The notes below the pieces were generated by a model that had not been told where the DNA came from, ran no database searches, and saw only the letters and a program-made list of their open reading frames with translations. Below are positions 13,801 through 22,922 of a stretch of DNA of 64,000 nt, piece by piece; position 1 is the first letter of the stretch; the number at the start of each line of letters is the position of its first letter. The translations under genes and the position numbers were made by a program. The DNA comes from Episyrphus balteatus (lineage: Eukaryota; Arthropoda; Insecta; Diptera; Syrphidae), in the NCBI RefSeq assembly GCF_945859705.1, contig NC_079135.1, positions 78,872,253 to 78,936,252 on the forward strand, given 5' to 3'.

Positions 13801-14595
13801 TACAAATTGATTTGTATTTTTTTCAACGAAAAGATCGTTCAGAAGTGGGATAGCATCAATGCAATATTTTCAAATGGTTTTTTACTCTAATTTTCAATCG
13901 TTATACGAAAACACAACTGATATTATTTGGACTTTTTTTCTTAAAACAAAATAAGACCATTCTGTAGTTTACAAGAATTTTTATAAGTGTTTTAAGTAAA
14001 CGTTTTTTTTTTGTCAAAACAACTTAAAATTTGAGGAAAAAACTGATCTAACATGTTTTATATATATATATTTTTTTAATTTCCAGCTATAATGGCAAAG
14101 GTTGTTGGTCATGACCGAGCATCAATGGAAATTAGCACTGAACAATACTCAATCGAACGACAAAACGAGATTTTTAAATTTGAAATTAACATCCAAGCGA
14201 TTTTCAAACGAAATCCTGCATCTGGAACGACAAGTGCTCTATTGGGACGTGGACCAATGGTTTTATTAGTGCCACGCAAGAATCTCGAATGCCAATGTCC
14301 GAAGATTAAATTAAATAAGTAAGTTTCTTAAAATTTGTTGTTCTGTAAAAACAACCTTTATTTATTGATTCAATAAATCTAAAACCAATACAAAATTTAT
14401 CAATTTTTTTCTAAATAACTTTGTTATATTTTTACTATTTTTCTTTATTTTAGATCATACTTGATTCTCGGACGAGATTCTGAAGCAGCTCCAGGTTATT
14501 TAGCTGTTGGACCGAGTTCGGTGGTATTCGAATGGAAAGATGAATGGTCGTTGCGAATGAAAAGATTCCAACGAAGATCACGCAAATGCAGTTGA
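1646..14595 (+). CDS. Netrin (NetA/NetB family), 3' part of gene, six exons
   Basis: Secreted laminin-related axon-guidance cue. Joined exons are 1646-1834, 10630-10779, 10857-10949, 11034-11099, 14087-14318 and 14454-14595, 872 nt giving 289 complete residues plus a stop. Reading frame is continuous across every junction: the first four introns are phase 1 and the last is phase 2, all GT..AG. Domain order is laminin-EGF V-2 (starting [12 protein letters not shown]), laminin-EGF V-3 (CDCHPVG...[10 protein letters not shown]), an acidic Ser/Asp-rich linker, then the NTR/C345C domain with six cysteines ([16 protein letters not shown], terminal RKCS) and a basic tail. The V-2 start, the KLSGR and GGVC motifs and the NTR are diagnostic of netrins. 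The laminin N-terminal domain and first EGF repeat are upstream of the window, so start codon and signal peptide are not seen. The C-terminus looks more NetB- than NetA-like to me, but that paralogue assignment is tentative and rests on memory. No frameshift or lost cysteine is visible. Confidence 0.95.
3005..3036. repeat. 32-bp intronic palindrome
   Basis: Two 12-nt arms (CGAATGGACACC and its exact complement) flank an eight-base centre that itself nearly self-complements. It could form a strong hairpin in RNA or cruciform in DNA. Confidence 0.7.
4375..7885. mobile_element. foldback-like long inverted repeat flanking a nested element
   Basis: Sequence 4375 to about 5130 reappears as reverse complement from about 7085 to 7885 with high identity, aside from small indels. 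Shared landmarks are the segment GCTACCCGCATTCGAAC (left, about 4690) and its complement (right, about 7540). Arms of 750-800 bp flank a loop of about 1.9 kb. No transposase for the arms is seen. The loop is largely occupied by the Transib-like element at 5194-6993. Confidence 0.85.
5194..6993. mobile_element. Transib-like element, degraded
   Basis: Termini are inverted repeats of about 37 bp beginning CACAGTGTGG (5194; complement ends 6993) and sharing the inner block CTGGACAAAAT. They are flanked by an exact 5-bp duplication CGCTG (5189-5193 and 6994-6998). Transib transposons, relatives of RAG1, are known for CACWRTG termini and GC-rich 5-bp duplications, which fits. At 1.8 kb it is shorter than an autonomous copy. 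Only a broken coding trace (frame from 6262, containing YEALSFMND, stop at about 6376) might be transposase remnant; that part is weak. P-type or hAT origin is less likely because of the 5-bp duplication. Confidence 0.65.
7994..8968. mobile_element. Tc1/mariner-type MITE with about 260-280-bp terminal inverted repeats
   Basis: Begins CACTACTGGAAAAAATTA and ends with its complement, flanked by TA on each side (7992-7993, 8969-8970). Inverted repeats extend inward to about 8275 on the left and 8709 on the right, nearly identical except for a roughly 21-nt insertion in the left arm. No transposase frame is present, so it is non-autonomous. Confidence 0.85.
10630..10779 (+). CDS. netrin exon: laminin-EGF domain V-3
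   Basis: The 150-nt exon is phase 1 at both ends, with acceptor tatttag ending 10629 and donor gtaagt at 10780. It encodes [30 protein letters not shown] and [15 protein letters not shown], the third netrin EGF repeat. The split codon across the 8.8-kb intron is c|gt (Arg). Confidence 0.95.
10857..10949 (+). CDS. netrin exon: acidic linker between EGF and NTR
   Basis: The 93-nt phase-1 exon (acceptor gtag ending 10856, donor gtaaat at 10950) encodes [10 protein letters not shown] followed by a Ser/Asp-rich stretch ([14 protein letters not shown]). This is the low-complexity linker that varies most among netrins. The exon call rests on frame continuity and on the CIKIPT motif after the last EGF cysteine. 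Confidence 0.88.
11034..11099 (+). CDS. netrin exon: start of NTR domain
   Basis: The short 66-nt phase-1 exon (acceptor attgaag ending 11033, donor gtaaga at 11100) encodes [20 protein letters not shown] and DY, the first three cysteines of the netrin C345C domain. Its reading frame joins cleanly to both neighbours. Confidence 0.93.
11598..11788. mobile_element. MITE, 191 bp, TSD AATAAT
   Basis: Starts CGGCCTTATCACGAATTCC and ends with the near-complement. Inverted arms cover most of the element (inner landmark ACGATTCCCGAAAAAA and its complement). Direct repeats AATAAT lie at 11592-11597 and 11789-11794. Superfamily not assigned. Confidence 0.75.
12240..13160. repeat. dispersed repeat region with (CAGA)n microsatellite
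   Basis: A run of CAGACAGG/CAGACAGA units at about 12993-13027 sits between AT-rich stretches. The upstream part includes a motif (about 12599-12623, complement of AGTACGTGCGACCCCAG) that recurs at 41684 and, diverged, at 20642. It looks like a decayed dispersed element, but no family is assigned. Confidence 0.45.
14087..14318 (+). CDS. netrin exon: NTR core
   Basis: The 232-nt exon (acceptor ttccag ending 14086, donor gtaagt at 14319) encodes [53 protein letters not shown]. The [14 protein letters not shown] segment is the netrin NTR signature holding the fourth and fifth NTR cysteines. It leaves a phase-2 intron of 135 nt. Confidence 0.96.
14454..14595 (+). CDS. netrin last coding exon and stop
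   Basis: The exon follows ttttag (ending 14453) and encodes [29 protein letters not shown], then the basic tail [12 protein letters not shown] and TGA at 14593-14595. The basic C-terminus and final cysteine are typical of netrins, where the tail is thought to bind heparan sulphate and extracellular matrix. Confidence 0.96.
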
Positions 14596-14891
14596 ATTGA
14601 ACCGGAAACGGAATACGTCAAAACAGACTTTAACTTTATTCACTTGGATAGAATTCGATTCGTGTATAAATTGTACAGCATAGCAAAGTTTCTTACATTT
14701 TTCGGTATAATGCTATAAATTTATCAAAATAATATGACACAATTTTACAATTATTACAAAGATTTATTTTCATCAATAGGGCAGCTTTTATTTATTATTT
14801 GTTTTTATTGTTTCGTCCGAACAGTCACTTCCGTATAACTGATATGATTTTTTCCTAACAGTTGACTTTCCAATCTCAATTTTAGAGTTAC

Positions 14892-14897
14892 AATAAA
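14892..14897 (+). promoter_or_regulatory. candidate polyadenylation signal of netrin
   Basis: The first canonical AATAAA after the netrin stop codon is about 300 nt downstream. Other AATAAA sites follow further on (for example near 15666), so the true 3' end is uncertain. Confidence 0.35.
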
Positions 14898-15223
14898 TGC
14901 ATTCAGAGTTCTTCCTATTTCCTCGTTTTAAATCCGTTATTACTTTAAAAATTGGGTATTTAATCCTACCTATTTAAAAAAAAATTGAATACCGATAAAA
15001 GCGGGTTTGACTGTGACATATAAACTTTTAGAGAATTATTTTTCAAATCAAACATAGAAGATGCATGGTGTGATTTAAATTGAGTGACGGCCCAGTAACA
15101 TATTGTAACGCATCGACTCACCTTTGTTTCGGACATTTGTCATACGCGAATGTTTAACCGTAAATCAAAGTGAGCTGAAATATATATTTCGTATCTATAT
15201 GCTTCTACATAAATAGATAGGTG

Positions 15224-15256
15224 TATATAAAAGAGGGTTCATGACAGTTTCATTAA
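15224..15256 (+). promoter_or_regulatory. candidate TATA-type core promoter
   Basis: TATATAAAAG at 15224-15233 is a strong TATA box, with an initiator-like TCATT at 15250-15254 about 28 bases downstream. No recognisable coding exon follows immediately; a 73-aa frame at 15367 has no family signature. It may serve an unseen transcript or be chance in AT-rich DNA. Confidence 0.2.
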
Positions 15257-16065
15257 TGGTAACACTGACCATTGTTTAACAACTGTACCATGACCATGGC
15301 TATGATTGTAAATCACAGACGGGCCAGTCAACATATACAGAGTTTCAGTTTCACGACGACGTCTATTTGATTTATAACAGCTACAAAATCAGCTTTGCAC
15401 AGTTCCACCTCTATACCTACAGTAAATATATACATATAAGTTTGCATATGAGCGCTAGAAAATTTTGTCTCAATGCGCAAATAAAATCAAATCGGCAAAA
15501 TAGAGATAATGATAGGACAACAGATTGGATGGCGGTTTGTTTTTATTTTTGTTTTTTTTTTTTTCTATCCAAAGTTTCATTGACCTAAACTAAACACGCG
15601 GTTTGGATGAAAAGTCGTGCATTAAAGTGAACTTTTAGGCTGAATTTACATTTGTAAAGGTTAATGAATAAAAGATCTGTATTTTTGTCCTAAATACATT
15701 TAAAGTGGGTACATTTCAAAATTTAAATAAATAGTGCTCGTTTTTGAAGTAACAAGGAACAAGGAGTCAACTATTAGTGAATTGATATAGAGTCACCGCA
15801 AAAGCTTTCAAATTAATATTTCCATACAGAAATATTATCGTCCAATCTCAGGTCATCGTAAAATCAAACGTCCTCATCATCGGATCCGATCCGTTGGAAA
15901 CGATATCTGAATATAATGTATTACTTGCTTCTTCTGAGAAGCTTTTTTTGCTGGTGTATTTCATTCGCATCCTATCAAACACTCCATTACAGATTCCCTA
16001 GATATTTCTTTTGATGCCATAAACCCAACAGGGAAGCTGTACGTGACTTTAAAATTTACTATTAA

Positions 16066-16316
16066 CCCTCTGTCGGCCTCGGCACACGGGTGCGAATTTG
16101 GCATAAGGAAATATAAAGTGGTACAAAAAATTGTCTTTATACCTAAGGGTGAAATTACATTTTTTTGGAATTGTGAATACAATATTCGAATTCCTCGGAA
16201 AATTCTACATCAATTTCATATATGATTCTCTATAAAATAGTGAGACCGAAAAAAGTTCTAGAGACATGAAAAAGTATAAACCAAATTCGCAAAAAAAAAA
16301 GGGTGCCTACAGAGGG
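16066..16316. mobile_element. piggyBac-type MITE, TTAA duplication
   Basis: Flanked by TTAA at 16062-16065 and 16317-16320. Begins CCCTCTGTCGGC and ends in ACAGAGGG. A second inverted match is GCGAATTTGG near the left end and its complement near the right. TTAA plus CCC termini is the piggyBac hallmark. At 251 bp it is non-autonomous; a 60-73-aa frame inside is incidental. Confidence 0.85.
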
Positions 16317-19081
16317 TTAAAGTACCAGATATCTAAGCTTTATGGCTGAACCGATCCTTTTCCGCTATGAATAGATTCGGTGAAAAATGAAGTTAGCTTT
16401 CTTCAAAATGACTGTGGTGTGTGAGTTGAACCGAAACAGTTAGATTTGACTCCTTGATGTATGATCTTGGTTATGGCTGTTAGCTATACTCCATCGGGAA
16501 GGTAAATTTAAATATTCCTGCAAAGCTTGACTGATTGTCCTCTTCCTGATCCCGGTATTCAAAGTCATACGTATTACTATTTAACATCAGGGTTTATTTT
16601 AAGCCCCTAACGCTGTTAGAACAGGTGACGTATGTAGGATTTGAATCATCCGGCAGCTAGTATCGGGGATATATTCTTATTGTATGTAAGGAAATCATTG
16701 GCAAACAGGAGACTTTCCGCTGTATTCAAGGTGAAAATGTTGAAAAGAAATTATCCTTGTTTGGATACCTACTTTAACGGGTCTTAAAATTTATTGGCAG
16801 CTTCCAAATGGGTAATTAAAAGACCTGTAATTTAGGAACATGTAAATTATGTACCTACTTTGATTTTATTTAAATGAGGTTTTTAATAATTTTGTATACC
16901 CAAACTTTGTTGATTTCTTTTTCAATATTAAAAGCATTGATGATGTCAGGGCTTGATCCAAGCACATAAATTGATATAATCGATTGTGTTCAATACCATC
17001 AAGTGTCGCCCAAAATCTAATTTGGTTCAATCGAAAATTCTCAGTGAAGATGATTCAATTGCATCAAACTAAGATCTACTACTAAGCGATTGAATGGAAT
17101 GCACAAAATTACGTGCTGGGAAAGGCTCAACAAATAATTATTATTCTGCCATGCATTCAAAGGCTTAATTTTTTTTTTTTTTTGAAAGAATTCTATTTCT
17201 CTAAGCTTTGCTTTTATCAAATTCTTATGTATTATGGAATAATTTTAATAGTGCTCTCTTTTTCTTTAAATTTTAATTCTATTGAAAAATTGAATAAAAT
17301 TTTCAATAATTACCAACAAATATTTGGAATTAATAACCAAGACCAACTCCCTGTAAAAAATTCTTTAACAACTAACCAAGTAAGTTTCAAGTAAAAAAAA
17401 AACACTCATCCAATTCAACTCCAATTTCTTTTAACCAAGAAAACACGAAAACACATCATAAATTCCAATTAATGGTAAAAAATCGAAGAATCAATATATT
17501 AATTCAGAATCTTTTTCAGATTTGTTTGTTTATGTTTCATAACTTTCCATATAGTCAAAACTTTTTTTTTTTTTTTCAACCCACCAATATGCTTCTTCTG
17601 GTCAATAACTCTTATAAGGGACGACTTCTTGCAACCGGTTTAATATTCCTAAAAAAAAATCTCGTAAAAGCCCATCAGTTAAGATAGCAAAAGGTTTATT
17701 CTTGAGCAGTTTTATATTCATGATGGTCATTTTGCTTTGAGTTTTTGTGTTTTCATTATTATTCTTCCATATGATACACCCACATTATGTAGTAATAAAA
17801 AAAAAAGAAAAAAAAACAAATTTATATATGCTGCCCTCTCAATTTATTATATGTGTCTATTTTAAATAACATTGCCTACTGAAAATAATATACCTTTAAT
17901 ATTTTTAAAAATTAAACAAAAGACAAAACAAAAGAAAAATAAAATTTTAGAGAAACAATACAATTAAAAGACTTTGACAAATAATATATCTTACAAAAAA
18001 AATAATGAATGAATAAATAAAAAGAAAAATATTCTAGTATCTAGTAATTTGACCCTCTTATGGTACTACCTGTTTTTTTTAGTCTTTATTTCCTTTTTAA
18101 TACTTACATGCTGTTTAATTACATATTCATCAATCGAATTTATTACTGAATAAAAACAACAAAAAAAGAAAAAAAAAAAACTATCTATAAGGAACCAATT
18201 CCAATAAATTTATCATAAAATATAGCTTTGTTTATAAAAGTATGTAGTTTTGTTTAACTATTCTGACAACAAAAAAAAGTTTATCTTGTCGTAAACCGTT
18301 TCCGATAGAATAATTTTTGTTTATATTATAGAAACGCACAAATAGTAATTTTAACCAAAAAATAACAATAGAACAATGAGTGATACATTTTATAATTACG
18401 TGTACTTAATTTCTATTAAAAAAAATTAAAATGTAAAATTAATAAGAAAAAAACAAATAAGAAAAACTATTTAACATATCTGTAAAGTATTATCATGATA
18501 ATTTATAAATTTTAAGATAGATTTAAATATAATTTTTAATTTGTTTAACTTGTAGTTTTGGTGTACTTATAAGAGATTATTACAAAAAAAATGTTAATTT
18601 AACTCTCAAGTATTTTTAAATTAATCAAAAATACACCAGTGAAAGCTCAAATAAAATAAAAAAATATAAATTGATAAATAAATTAATAATGTTTTTATTT
18701 TAATATTCACTAATTTATGTTATAAACTTTTTTGTAAATATTTTTAAATTACCAGATAATAATTTTTTAGTATTGTAATTGATTAATAGTTTCGAATAAA
18801 TAAATTAAAAATATATATTATCTATGATCTACACTAATTCCGACTTTCATTGAGATTGAAATGAGTTTTTTTTATTTGAAGTTACACATATTTCCTACTT
18901 TTCTAATAGTCCAGTCAAATATGGGTTTAACCTCAAAATAAATGCAATTTGGAAAAGTGTTTAGTTTCATTCGCCAGTAGGTGCGTTTGATTTATTTGCA
19001 AAAAGTGAAAATCGAGGTGACAGCTTTTAATTATTCTTAATATAAACAATATTGTAACAGTTTGTCAATTTTTGTATTTCA
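16317..19081. other. intergenic, AT-rich
   Basis: Mostly AT-rich sequence with homopolymer runs, most extreme at 17.7-18.8 kb. Contains the doubtful exon at 17227 and a possible RT relic on the minus strand near 16672-16760 (LLFANDF). Nothing else recognised. Confidence 0.6.
17227..17379 (+). CDS. possible secreted-protein first exon (unrecognised)
   Basis: From an ATG at 17227 the frame reads MYYGIILIVLSFSLNFNS, which resembles a signal peptide, then 33 polar residues up to a consensus donor gtaagt at 17380. No family is recognised, no next exon was found, and the frame also extends upstream to 17113. Signal-like stretches arise easily in T-rich DNA, so this is weak. Confidence 0.15.
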
Positions 19082-20215
19082 TTTGAAAGCCGATATTTTT
19101 TAATTAAGGCCTCGAAATAAGTTTTGGTTTACAGATATGAGTTTATAGTGAACAGGACTATGCTTTTAGGTACAAAAATTACAATTTTATTTTTTTTCGA
19201 ATTTTCGAAAAAAATCCAAGGGGTACCCCTTGTCGAAAAAATACATTTTGAAATTTTTCCTCCGAATCCATCGAGTGAAACATGAAAAGAGAGGTCTCTT
19301 CGAGTTCTATTCATCACTGAAAACAATAAGCTTTTTGGAGGTCTAGTTGCTGAATTATTTGCATCCAAACATGTTTTTTTTTTTCATTTGGAAGCCGATA
19401 TTTTCAGATAAAGGCCTCGAAATAAGCTTTGGTTTACAGATATGAGTTTACAGTGAACAGGACTATGCATTTAGGCACAAAAATTACACATTTATTTTTT
19501 TCAAATTTTCGAAAAAAATCCAAGGGGTAACCCCTTGCCGGAAAAAAATGCATTTTGAAATTTTTTCTCCAAATCCATCGAGGTACATATCAAAAGGGAG
19601 GTCTCTTCGGGCTCTACTCATCACTGGAAACCATAAGTTTCTTGGAGGTTAGGTTGCTGAATTTTTAGCATCCAAACATGTTTTTATTTTATTTGGATGC
19701 CGATATTTTCAGATTGAGGCCTCGAAATAAGTTTTGGTTTACAGATATGAGTTTATAGTGAACAGCCAATTTAGGCACAAAAATTACAAATTTATTTTTT
19801 TCGACTTTTCGAAAGAAATCCAAGGGGTACCCTTTGCCGGAAATAAATGCATTCTGAAAAATTTCCTCCAAATTCATCGACACATTAAAAGAGAGGTCTT
19901 TTTAAACTTTATTCATAACTGAAAACAAAAAGCTTTTTGTAGGCCTGGTAGCTGAGTTATTTGCATCCAAATATATTTGGAGGCAGATATCTGTGGACTC
20001 AAGACTCGACACAAGTTTTGGTTCACAAATATGAGTTCACTGTGAAAAGGCCTTTCAATTTATGTAAAATAATTACAAATTGATTTTTTTTTTCAGATTT
20101 TCGAAAAAAAAAAAAATCAATTCCCTTGCTGAAAAAATGCATTTTTAAAAATATCCCCCCAAATTCATCGAGTGAGACATCAAAACAGAGGTCTGTTTAA
20201 ACTCAAAGGATTTTC
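19082..20215. repeat. about 300-bp tandem repeat, four copies
   Basis: Four units starting near 19089, 19394, 19699 and 19982 (spacing 305, 305, about 284) share landmarks GGCCTCGAAATAAG, TACAGATATGAGTTTA and ATCCAAGGGGTA. The last unit is the most diverged. The same family occurs in reverse orientation at 49727-50650 and as a fragment at about 46545-46650. Confidence 0.85.
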
Positions 20216-21679
20216 GAAATAAAATTTTCAAATCACTTGAAATTCATTGACCAATGAACAGTTCTAAACACGATACAATTGTATTAATTAATTGGAGTAG
20301 GTAATTATTTCATAAGAAAGAATTTCAAAAATGTCTGTTCGGATTAGATTGCAACATGATTGATGAGCTTTATGTCAAAATAACAATAAATGTATAGGTA
20401 TTATTACAAAAGGAACAACTTATTGTGATCAAACGTAATGATAACTAGAAATCGAAACGACAAAAAAAAAATTATAAATCGATATTAATAGGTTGGGCAC
20501 AATGTTACAGCATTTTATTTAAGGCGTGTTGAATAGATCTAACACGTGTTGAAGACTATTATACGATACAACTTTAATAATTCTAATCCTCTTTTATGAT
20601 AAAACAAAAAATAAAAAAAATTTATACATCTTTTAAGAGCTAGTACGTGCGAACAAGTCATGCACTTCCTTTTCATACACTTTATAAGTGCATTGTAAAA
20701 TATTTATTCAAGTTCTTTATGAAATGATAAATAATATATTTTTTCTAAAGAACTAAGAACGTTTAGGAGTAGGTAGAGGTAGGTAGGAATAAAGTGTTTG
20801 TTTTTCTATTGTTAGTAAAAACATACCCATTCCGACAGTGGGTTGGGTAATAATCACACCTGAAGTGAAATCTGTAGACAGGTTCATAAATCTGCATCAA
20901 ACTTCATAACAATCAGAAATTTGTCATCCAATCTCTAGTTGTTGGTTGGTTGCCTAGCAAAATGCAAAATTGATTGAAAAGTCCAACCAACACTTCAAAA
21001 TGTTCTTCAGTCAAGACAAAGTCAAATGATGATGAGATTCAAGTACCTACCACAGCTTAAATGTTATTCGTTCGACTGAAATGCCAGGTTTGTATTGTTC
21101 TACATATGAATGTACCTACATTTCTGCATTATATGTATATTTGTATGTCTGGGATATAAAATATGGATTAAATTGCTTGTTATGATTCCAAAGGTGCAAT
21201 TAAGATGGAAGGACATACATTGACAATTATTATTATTGAGTATTGATCGATTTTCATACACTTTAGTGGTTAGCAGACAGAAAAAGAAATAAAAGTAATG
21301 TATTCAAAATACATAGATATTCATGAAAAATGGTTTTTGAAAAATGGCATTTTATTTTTTCTGTGTGTACCTACTAATATTTTTTAAATAAAAATATCAA
21401 AAATGGAAACAAATAAAAAAAACAAACGGACAAAATAAAAATCTTGTACGTGGCAATCGCTGCATTTCCAAATGGCCCACTTGTTTCAGCCAAACCTATT
21501 GTTTTTTATCATTTTAGATTTTGTCCGCTATCTTCAGAATTATTTGAGCATACAATATTTCGATAGCTCAAAAACCATACGATCTAATTTTTAGTTTGCG
21601 CAACAAAGAAGCATAATTTCTGAGATTATTTCTTTTTTTTTTTTGTGGCCAAAAGTGCCCGTCATAGTTAGGGACGTAC
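20216..21679. other. intergenic
   Basis: AT-rich non-coding sequence. One diverged copy of the AGTACGTGCG dispersed motif is at 20642-20666. No gene recognised. Confidence 0.6.
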
Positions 21680-22108
21680 ACAGAGAAAAATATGACCCGC
21701 TAAAAACTAACAGATTGCCATATTGTTTTACCGTCCATACATTTCATAAGGAAATCTTATTAAAATCAACGATTAATAAGATTTTTTTAAGGAGATTTCT
21801 TATTATTTTTATAGAGAAAATCTTATTAAAATTTGACTGAAAAGTTGATTTTTTTTTGCAACTTGGCACTAGAACAAAAATCGCGATCGATATTTTCATG
21901 GCGATTGGTTCAGGTGGTAAGGTGGGCGACTAATGATTTGAAGTCTCCAGTTCGATTCCCAGCCTGGTCACCTTTTTTTTTTTTTTTTGCAGATTTTAAA
22001 ACAATAAGGAAAACCCGATTGTTTTAATAAGGTTTCCTTCTTGGATGAAAACCATAGAGAAATCTTATTGTTTTTGTTCTATTTTATGTGGTCTATTTTT
22101 CTCTCTGT
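21680..22108. mobile_element. 429-bp TIR element carrying a tRNA-like Pol III unit
   Basis: Ends are inverted: ACAGAGAAAAATATGAC at the left and the complement of ACAGAGAGAAAAATAGAC at the right. AATCTTATT motifs recur inside in both orientations. The middle holds a tRNA-like A box, B box and T-run at 21906-21988. No clear target duplication was identified. Confidence 0.6.
21900..21988 (+). ncRNA. tRNA-derived (SINE-like) Pol III promoter and terminator
   Basis: TGGTTCAGGTGG at 21906 matches A-box consensus at 11 of 12 positions. AGTTCGATTCC at about 21949 matches B box at 10 of 11. A T-run from 21973 could terminate. Spacing between boxes (about 31 nt) is tRNA-like. The ends do not form an obvious acceptor stem, so it is a tRNA-derived repeat rather than a functional tRNA. 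Confidence 0.5.
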
Positions 22109-22464
22109 AATTTCAATGATTCTAATTTACAAATTAATTAATAAATTTCGGATCCTGCATCACCTTGTTTTAAGAGTTAATTCTCGCCTGAATAACACAG
22201 TTTTATTTTAACAGTTCTTGCTATAAGCTCTCTTGGGCTAAAATATGATAGTTTGAGGCACTTCGCATGCGCAAACTCAACTAAAATTTCAGCTTCGTTA
22301 AAGGTATTACCGAAGTAACATTTCAGCTTTAATACAAATCTTATCAAAGTTATAGAAAAAACAACAAAAACAAAAAAAAATTTCTTTTTTAATTGGTTTT
22401 GATTTGATTTTATATCTTGAATTTTATCTTTAAATCTTTTAAAAGTATATATAAATTTTTACCT

Positions 22465-22530
22465 CACCTAGGAATCGAACCTAGTATCTTTTTTATTATT
22501 AACCAAAGGTTATCCAACAAATAAGCTTTC
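22465..22530 (-). ncRNA. second tRNA-like fragment (B box)
   Basis: On the minus strand GGTTCGATTCC (22471-22481 complement) is a perfect B box, framed by CTAG/CTAG that could form a T-arm stem. An A box about 35 nt upstream is weak (TTGTTGGATAAC). Likely another tRNA-derived repeat; not a confident tRNA gene. Confidence 0.3.
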
Positions 22531-22544
22531 TTCGGTCAAGTGTT

Positions 22545-22922
22545 AAACAAGCTTGAACTCCTATAGAATCTTGAAATTTGGTAGAGCTGGTAGATTATAC
22601 AAAGGAAAAAAATTAAAATTTGAGAATTTAAGACAGTGTGGGCTTGGTAACCGCCCATTTTCATTGAATTTTCATCAAATATAGAGGTTTTAAATTCTAC
22701 AGAAATATACTTTGCAAAAAGTAGTGAAATCACAACAAAAACATTACTGTTAAAAAAAGAGCCAAGTTGTTGAAATTATGCTGGCACAAAAATACTGAGA
22801 TGTAAAAAAGTATACCAAGTTCTAAAGTTTGGTTTCAAATATGTATGTATCAATAATATTTTGATTGTTTACTTGGCAATTTTTGAAATAATTTTAAAAA
22901 TCTGTAATTAAAAGAAAAATTG
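22545..22922. repeat. dispersed repeat, single-arm copy of the 33.8-34.3 kb palindrome family
   Basis: Contains GTTAAAAAAAGAGCCAAG, AATTATGCTGGCACAAAAA, and TAGTGAAATCACAACAAAAA in the same order as the reverse complement of about 33940-34290. Here only one arm is present, so this copy is not palindromic. Confidence 0.8.

Larger units (their letters stand above)
11100..14086 (+). other. netrin intron between NTR exons
   Basis: About 3.0 kb, phase 1. Contains a small TIR element (11598-11788), a degenerate dispersed repeat region (about 12240-13160) with a CAGA-type microsatellite, and one copy (about 13440-13640) of a repeat also found at 45.2-46.1 kb. No exon or RNA gene was recognised. Confidence 0.8.
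14596..16061. other. netrin 3' flank
   Basis: Includes the netrin 3' UTR (end not determinable), the candidate polyA signal at 14892 and the candidate TATA promoter at 15224. No coding sequence recognised. Confidence 0.6.

Noticed and set aside
21900..21975. Functional tRNA gene
   Set aside because: Good A and B boxes, but no acceptor-stem pairing and it sits inside a TIR element; treated as tRNA-derived repeat.
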